Shown here piece after piece: positions 59,888 through 64,000 of a DNA stretch of 64,000 nt. Position 1 is the first letter of the stretch. The number at the start of each line of letters is the position of its first letter. Under the pieces are notes generated by a model. The model had not been told where the DNA came from and did not search any database. It saw only the letters and a program-made list of their open reading frames with translations. The stretch covers positions 62,001 to 126,000 of the forward strand of contig JADMII010000007.1 in the NCBI GenBank assembly GCA_015478665.1. The letters are read 5' to 3'. Source of the DNA: Dehalococcoidia bacterium. Lineage in GTDB: Bacteria; Chloroflexota; Dehalococcoidia; DSTF01; JACRBR01. The translations under genes were made by a program, and so were the position numbers.

Positions 59888-60571
59888 TTACGTCGCGAGC
59901 GCCGTCCTGCGAAGCATGAAGGCATCGGCATCGTAGCGGCGGAGGTCGTTGAACCGCTCGACGACGATGTCCGGCGTGTAGTCGACCGCGTGCTTCGGGT
60001 CGAGCGCATACTTCCCCTGCAGCACGTGCACCGTCGTCAGCCGCTCGCCGAGTAGCCCCTTCGATCGCATGAGGATGCCCGGCTTGTCGTCGATGAGGAC
60101 GTAGTGCTCGGCCTGGAAGTAGCGCTCGACGGCCGGCAGGTGCCGCTCCTTGTGCACGAAGATCAGCACCCGCCCATCGACGGCAGCGGTGATGCCGCAC
60201 TGGAGGATCTTCGACGGCTGGAAGACGGGGTCGCCATCGGACACGATCACCGGCAGGCCCAGCGACTTGATGTGCGCGATGGTCTCGAGCGCGTACGGGT
60301 AGAGCCGCGTGCAGAAGTCCCAGGTGGCGAGCGCCGTCGTCGCCCGGTCGATGGCATCAGCGGCCTCCGGCTGCTCGTCGCCGAGGCGGCGCATCGTCTC
60401 GATGAAGTCGACGACTTCCGTCTCGCCGCGGACGACCTCGTAGAGTTCCCAGAAGCGCGCCGCAAGCGGCGGCCCCAGGATGCCGAGCATCACCCGCTCC
60501 ATGTCGGACTTCACGCCGTCGTTGTCAAGGATAGTGTTGTCGACATCGATCATGAACACGAGTTGGCGCAC
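59888..60571 (-). CDS. HAD-superfamily hydrolase
   Basis: A 227-aa HAD phosphatase-like protein. Motif I is LVFMIDVDNTILDNDGVKSD (nucleophile Asp), motif II PVIVSDGDPVFQPSKIL, motif III Lys in IFVHKERHLPAVERYF, motif IV VLIDDKPGILMRSKG. Substrate unknown. GAGGG lies only 1 nt before ATG 60577 but 7 nt before GTG 60571, so the GTG start is preferred. It is divergent from the DHS-like gene across a 420-nt gap. Confidence 0.85.
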   Translation of the reverse strand: MRQLVFMIDVDNTILDNDGVKSDMERVMLGILGPPLAARFWELYEVVRGETEVVDFIETMRRLGDEQPEAADAIDRATTALATWDFCTRLYPYALETIAHIKSLGLPVIVSDGDPVFQPSKILQCGITAAVDGRVLIFVHKERHLPAVERYFQAEHYVLIDDKPGILMRSKGLLGERLTTVHVLQGKYALDPKHAVDYTPDIVVERFNDLRRYDADAFMLRRTALAT

Positions 60572-60577
60572 GTTCAT

Positions 60578-60959
60578 TCCCTCGAACTCTTCGCGCTCGC
60601 CCCGCGGCGGATTCGCTCCTGTATACGCACCAATATAAGCGCGAGGCAGCGTAGAGGCATTACAGCACCGTCAACTTTCGGTGGAGTTGGCTGCTCGAAT
60701 CATCAAGCGCAGTCGCATGCAGTGGGCATTCCCGCCGCGATGCATCGTGCTTCGACCACGCTCCGCACTCAGATCATCGGCTGCCTGCCGCCAGTACCGA
60801 TGCTGGCGGCAGGCGGCCGCGACCCGCGCATGATGCCGTGACGCCAGCGGTGCCGGTCGTCGCCGGGCGGCAGCGATGCGGGCGACGCCACGGGCGCCGG
60901 GCACTCGTGTTCGGGTCCGCAGCCCGTGCCTCGCCGGTTGATCGCACGACCGGGGGAGC
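60578..60959. other. Divergent intergenic region with a strong hairpin
   Basis: No gene is seen. It contains the 12-bp hairpin at 60783-60814 and AT-rich promoter-like sequence (TATACA and TATATT on the minus strand, 60621-60640) upstream of the HAD gene. Confidence 0.45.
60783..60814. repeat. Perfect 12-bp inverted repeat
   Basis: GCCTGCCGCCAG (60783-60794), loop TACCGATG and CTGGCGGCAGGC (60803-60814). No T-run on either side, so not a standard terminator for either flanking gene. Confidence 0.7.
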
Positions 60960-60965
60960 GATAAT
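60960..60965 (+). promoter_or_regulatory. -10 (GATAAT) of the DHS-like gene
   Basis: GATAAT 30 nt before ATG 60996, with a ribosome site AAAGGA at 60985-60990. A conventional leadered start, unlike many neighbours. Confidence 0.5.
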
Positions 60966-60995
60966 CAGGCGTCCCGGGGCTCGAAAGGAACGGCG

Positions 60996-62066
60996 ATGAC
61001 CAGCGAGTTTCTCGTCCACCCCATCACGCGCTTCGCGCCCGACCCCGATGCGTCGCTCCGCTCGTTCGTCGAGGCGCTTGGCCGCACCGGCGGCCAGCCG
61101 CGACGCCTGGCGTCCGCGCTCGCCTTGTGGGATGCGATGATCGCCCGCGACCGGGTGATCTTCTGCTCCGTCGCTGGCGCGCCGGTGCCGCTCGGCTTCG
61201 GGCCGGCGATCGCCTCGCTCGTGGAGCGCGGGCAGATCGACGTGCTCGACATCACCGGCGCCCAACTCACGCACGACATGCTGGAGATCATCGGCAGCAA
61301 GCACTACCAGGGCCAGGTGAACGCGGATGACGCCGAGCTGGTGAAGCACGACGTGAACCGCTTCTGGGACACATTCGGCGACGAGGCGGACTACCGGCGC
61401 GTCGAGCCAATGATCTTCGAGTTCGCCGCGGCGCTGCCCGACCGCCCGCTGACGACGCGCGAGTACATCTACCGGATGGGGCGCTACTTCTCGAAGATCG
61501 GCTCCCAGCGGGGCATCCTGACGGCGGCCGCCGCGCGCCGGACGCCGGTCTACTGCCCGGCGATCGGCGATTCCGTGCTCGGCATGGACCTCGGGTTCTT
61601 CCGCGCGGAGCACGGCAAGCGCATCGTCTTCGACGTCGTTCAGGACGTGCTCGAGATGTCGGCGATCGTCCTGCTGGCCGAGGAGCTCGGGCTGCGGACG
61701 GCCACGACGATCTTCGGCGGCGGCGCGCCGCGGAACCACATCCAGCAGTCGCAGATCGGCTCCTACATGTTCGTGACGAAGAGCAAAGGCCACGCCGAGG
61801 CGGTGCGCTTCAGCATCGAGCCGGCGGAGACGGGCGGGCTGTCCGGGTCGACGATCTCGGAAGGGATCAGCTGGAAGAAGTTCGACCCGCACGTAGAGTC
61901 GGCCGAAGTCTTCCTCGACTCGAACCTTTCGCTCGCGCTGGCGTCGTCGCTGGTGCAGGCGCGTGACGTCAGGCGCTGCTTCGACTACCGGCACGAGGAC
62001 GACGGCAGCCTGAGTGTGCTGTACGCCGGCGCTGCCTACAACCTGTCCGACAAGTACCACTTCTAG
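60996..62066 (+). CDS. Deoxyhypusine synthase-like protein
   Basis: A 356-aa member of the DHS family, which transfers the aminobutyl group of spermidine using NAD. Markers are IDVLDITGAQLTHDMLEIIG, VYCPAIGDSVLGMDLGFF, TIFGGGAPRNHIQQSQIGS and the active-site Lys region SEGISWKKFDPHVESAEV. Bacteria lack eIF5A, so bacterial DHS-like enzymes are thought to act on polyamines (for example homospermidine formation) or unknown substrates. No polyamine genes lie next to it. The Lys is conserved, so catalysis is plausible. Confidence 0.9.
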   Translation: MTSEFLVHPITRFAPDPDASLRSFVEALGRTGGQPRRLASALALWDAMIARDRVIFCSVAGAPVPLGFGPAIASLVERGQIDVLDITGAQLTHDMLEIIGSKHYQGQVNADDAELVKHDVNRFWDTFGDEADYRRVEPMIFEFAAALPDRPLTTREYIYRMGRYFSKIGSQRGILTAAAARRTPVYCPAIGDSVLGMDLGFFRAEHGKRIVFDVVQDVLEMSAIVLLAEELGLRTATTIFGGGAPRNHIQQSQIGSYMFVTKSKGHAEAVRFSIEPAETGGLSGSTISEGISWKKFDPHVESAEVFLDSNLSLALASSLVQARDVRRCFDYRHEDDGSLSVLYAGAAYNLSDKYHF

Positions 62067-62223
62067 CCCGGCGCGCTCGTCCTCTCATCCGCGTAGAGCT
62101 ACAAGCCGGCAATCCACGCACGCCCGGACGCGCCCTCGGGGTGGTGATGGTCGCCGCCGGCGTCGTCACGAAGCCGTCACGCCGGCATCCGCGCGGGTAA
62201 TGCCGCCGGCCGCGGTCCGCGAT

Positions 62224-62229
62224 TACGAT
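62224..62229 (+). promoter_or_regulatory. -10 (TACGAT) for leaderless lipoprotein gene
   Basis: TACGAT, six nt, ATG 62236. No ribosome-binding site is present between them. Confidence 0.5.
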
Positions 62230-62235
62230 CGAGCC

Positions 62236-62781
62236 ATGATTCCCGAATCGGCGTTGCGAACGCGTTCGGTTGCATCGGTGACGCGCCCAAGGGCGCTGGC
62301 AGCGCTTGCGATGGTGGCGGCGCTCCTGGCGACGGCGTGTCTGGGACGCGGCAACACCAACAGCACTTCCTCCGCGGAAAACAGAGGCACCGTTGCCGCC
62401 GCCGCCCGCTCGGCGAATACGCCCGTGAGCGCCGGGTCGTGTCGCGGAGGCATCACGCCGGAGGCCGCGACGCAGCGGCTGAACCAGGAGGTCACGGTGA
62501 TCGGGCCAGTCGTCGCGACAGGTCAGGACACCAACGGGCAGGATACGCCGACGTACCTCGAGATGGGGGCGCCGTTCCCGGATCCGAAGAGCCTGTCGAT
62601 CGTCATCCTCGGCGCCAACCGCAACAAGTTCCCGGCGCCGCCGGAAACACTGTACAAGGGCAAGACGATCTGTGTCGTCGGCGTCGTGCAGGACTACAGG
62701 CAGCGCAAGGCGATCATCGTCGGCACGGCGGAGGGCATCACGACGGTGGCCACCGGGCCGTCGCCGGTCGCAACGCCGTAG
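62236..62781 (+). CDS. Lipoprotein with OB-fold-like domain
   Basis: A 181-aa lipoprotein. Signal with lipobox LLATAC (Cys about 35), Ser/Asn/Ala linker, then ITPEAATQRLNQEVTVIGPV, TYLEMGAPFPDPKSLSIVIL and KGKTICVVGVVQDYRQRKAI. These strands resemble the small OB-fold (tRNA_anti/YgiW-like) modules that bind nucleic acid or oligosaccharide. Role unknown. nhaA follows 60 nt downstream on the same strand. Confidence 0.6.
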   Translation: MIPESALRTRSVASVTRPRALAALAMVAALLATACLGRGNTNSTSSAENRGTVAAAARSANTPVSAGSCRGGITPEAATQRLNQEVTVIGPVVATGQDTNGQDTPTYLEMGAPFPDPKSLSIVILGANRNKFPAPPETLYKGKTICVVGVVQDYRQRKAIIVGTAEGITTVATGPSPVATP

Positions 62782-62841
62782 CCGCCGTCCTTGCGGACCC
62801 ACGCCCGTCTGTCATCATGACGAGAGACGGGGGGGGCGAAG

Positions 62842-64000
62842 GTGGCGAAGCAACTGCTGGAGCGCCGGCCTGCGCTGCGGCGGCTCGTCCTGCAGCCGCT
62901 GCAGGCGTTTCTCGAGACCGAGGCCGCCGGTGGCATCGTGCTGCTGACGGCGGCGGTGGCGGCGCTGGTCTGGGCGAACGTCGCCGACGGCTCGACCTAC
63001 GCCAGCATCTGGGGCACGCCGTTGCGCCTCGGAGCGGGCCGCTTCGCGATCGACGAGCCGCTGCAGCGCTGGGTGAACGACGCGCTGATGGCGGTCTTCT
63101 TCTACGTCGTCGGGCTCGAGGTCAAGCGCGAGGCGCTGCAGGGGGAGCTCGCCGACCGCCGCCGGATGGCGCTGCCCATCGCTGCCGCGGGCGGCGGCAT
63201 GCTGGTGCCGGCGCTCATCTACCTGGCGGTGAACGCCGGCGGCGCCGCTGCGGACGGTTGGGGCATCCCGATGGCGACCGACATCGCCTTCGCCGTCGGC
63301 ATCGTGGCGCTGGTCGGCGCGCGCGTGCCGCCTGCGCTCAAGGTCTTCCTGCTGGCGCTGGCGATCATCGACGACATCGGCGCGATCGTCGTCATCGCCA
63401 TCTTCTACAGCGGCGGCGTAGCGTGGGGCTGGCTGGCCGGCGCCGCGGCGCTGCTCGCGCTCGTCGCGCTGCTCGTCCGCTCCGGGGTGCGCGCCTGGCC
63501 TGCCTACGCGCTGGCGGCGGTCGTCGTGTGGATCGCCGTGTTCGAATCCGGCGTCCATGCGACGATCGCCGGCGTCGCGCTGGGCGTCCTGACACCGCTG
63601 GCACCGCTGCCGGGGCGCCGGCTCCAGCCAGACACCGCGACAGGTCGTCCGGCATCCGGCGTCGACGTGTCGCGCGCGGCCGAATCGACCGCGTTCGTCG
63701 ATGACCGCGCGGCGGCGCCGTCCCCGCTCGAGCGGCTGGAGCGGACGCTGCATCCCTGGACGAGCTACCTGATTATCCCCGTCTTCGCACTCGCCAACGC
63801 CGGCGTGAAGGTGGATGCCGACGCGCTCGGCGATGCGCTGCAGTCGCGGGTGGCCGTCGGCGTCGCGCTCGGCCTCATCTTCGGCAAGCCGGGCGGGATC
63901 CTCGTGTTCTCGATGGTCGCCGTGAAGACGGGGCTGGCGGCGCTGCCGGCGGAAGTCGACTGGCCGCGGATGGCGGCGGTGGCGACGATCGCCGGCGTGG
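62842..64000 (+). CDS. nhaA: Na+/H+ antiporter NhaA (3' end beyond the window)
   Basis: The frame from GTG 62842 stays open to the window edge (386 codons). VFFYVVGLEVKREALQGELA, GGGMLVPALIYLAVN, WGIPMATDIAFAVGIVALVG (transport Asp in ATDIAF) and FLLALAIIDDIGAIVVIAIF (the DD pair) are NhaA signatures, followed by ESGVHATIAGVALGVLTPL. It exchanges sodium for protons for pH and salt balance. A Pro/Ala-rich cytoplasmic insert lies at about 255-295. The ribosome site is weak and the upstream G8 tract (62829-62836) may be slippery. Confidence 0.93.
   Translation, partial: MAKQLLERRPALRRLVLQPLQAFLETEAAGGIVLLTAAVAALVWANVADGSTYASIWGTPLRLGAGRFAIDEPLQRWVNDALMAVFFYVVGLEVKREALQGELADRRRMALPIAAAGGGMLVPALIYLAVNAGGAAADGWGIPMATDIAFAVGIVALVGARVPPALKVFLLALAIIDDIGAIVVIAIFYSGGVAWGWLAGAAALLALVALLVRSGVRAWPAYALAAVVVWIAVFESGVHATIAGVALGVLTPLAPLPGRRLQPDTATGRPASGVDVSRAAESTAFVDDRAAAPSPLERLERTLHPWTSYLIIPVFALANAGVKVDADALGDALQSRVAVGVALGLIFGKPGGILVFSMVAVKTGLAALPAEVDWPRMAAVATIAGV

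Noticed and set aside
62829-62836. G8 tract before nhaA as a phase-variation switch
   Set aside because: Short, outside any clear promoter spacer or coding frame; chance is likely in such GC-rich DNA.

Overview
This 64 kb window is high-GC bacterial chromosome (roughly two thirds G+C or more by eye), gene-dense, with many ATGA stop/start overlaps. The gene mix (NrtR-type Nudix regulator, duplicated KaiC ATPase with a response regulator, deoxyhypusine-synthase-like protein, fused OtsA-OtsB, sortase with an NTG-type substrate, non-adenylylated-type GlnA, Ccs-type cytochrome c maturation) suggests an uncultured Chloroflexota lineage. That assignment is inference from family resemblance; there is no rRNA in the window.

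Layout. 1-2.8 kb: end of an ABC-2-like permease, miaB, a 40-aa membrane peptide and an NrtR-like Nudix protein. 2.8-6.6 kb: a scarred segment between a broken tRNA-Thr half and an intact tRNA-Thr(CGT), holding an intact IS630-family element, two truncated genes and a MerR regulator with a classic 19-bp-spacer promoter. 6.7-16 kb: chaB, an MBL hydrolase, a MutY-like glycosylase with tandem GNAT acetyltransferases (one frameshifted), tRNA-Trp, a frameshifted HEAT-type gene, trpD2-like, polyprenyl synthase, VOC and Sua5/YrdC genes. 16.2-24.4 kb: purine operon guaA, purD, purK, purE, a new 47-aa ORF, purB, a membrane protein, purC. 24.6-27.8 kb: RidA, then otsA-otsB on the minus strand behind a c-di-AMP (ydaO/yuaA-class) riboswitch. 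28-38 kb: CsbD, small proteins, hisA with an insertion, rpsA-like S1 protein, clpC, a PadR module, iron alcohol dehydrogenase and a probable sortase substrate. 38-42.4 kb: a minus-strand five-gene operon (unknown protein, DinB, PHP, GRAM-like, esterase) and a YfcE-type phosphodiesterase.

42.6-54.3 kb is the most interesting part: a zinc/cadmium-type ArsR sensor with a CDF exporter and MgtC, followed by a BlaI/M56-peptidase pair embedded among a TlpA thioredoxin, a 16-cysteine copper-storage protein, a second TlpA, a redoxin, CcdA, a thioredoxin-like lipoprotein, sortase, CcsA and four further envelope or unknown genes. Four promoter regions across 5.6 kb carry a CTACTAC-type dyad, which suggests one BlaI-controlled regulon for envelope thiol/copper/cytochrome c maturation.

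54.5-64 kb: response regulator, KaiC and a 118-aa protein under a promoter containing a C12 tract; a relic type I-E-like CRISPR array broken by an IS3-family remnant; glnA; a HAD protein; the DHS-like gene; an OB-fold-like lipoprotein; and the start of nhaA.

A window-wide signal is leaderless initiation: at least thirteen genes have a TAnnnT -10 hexamer ending 5-7 nt (usually exactly 6) before an ATG or GTG.
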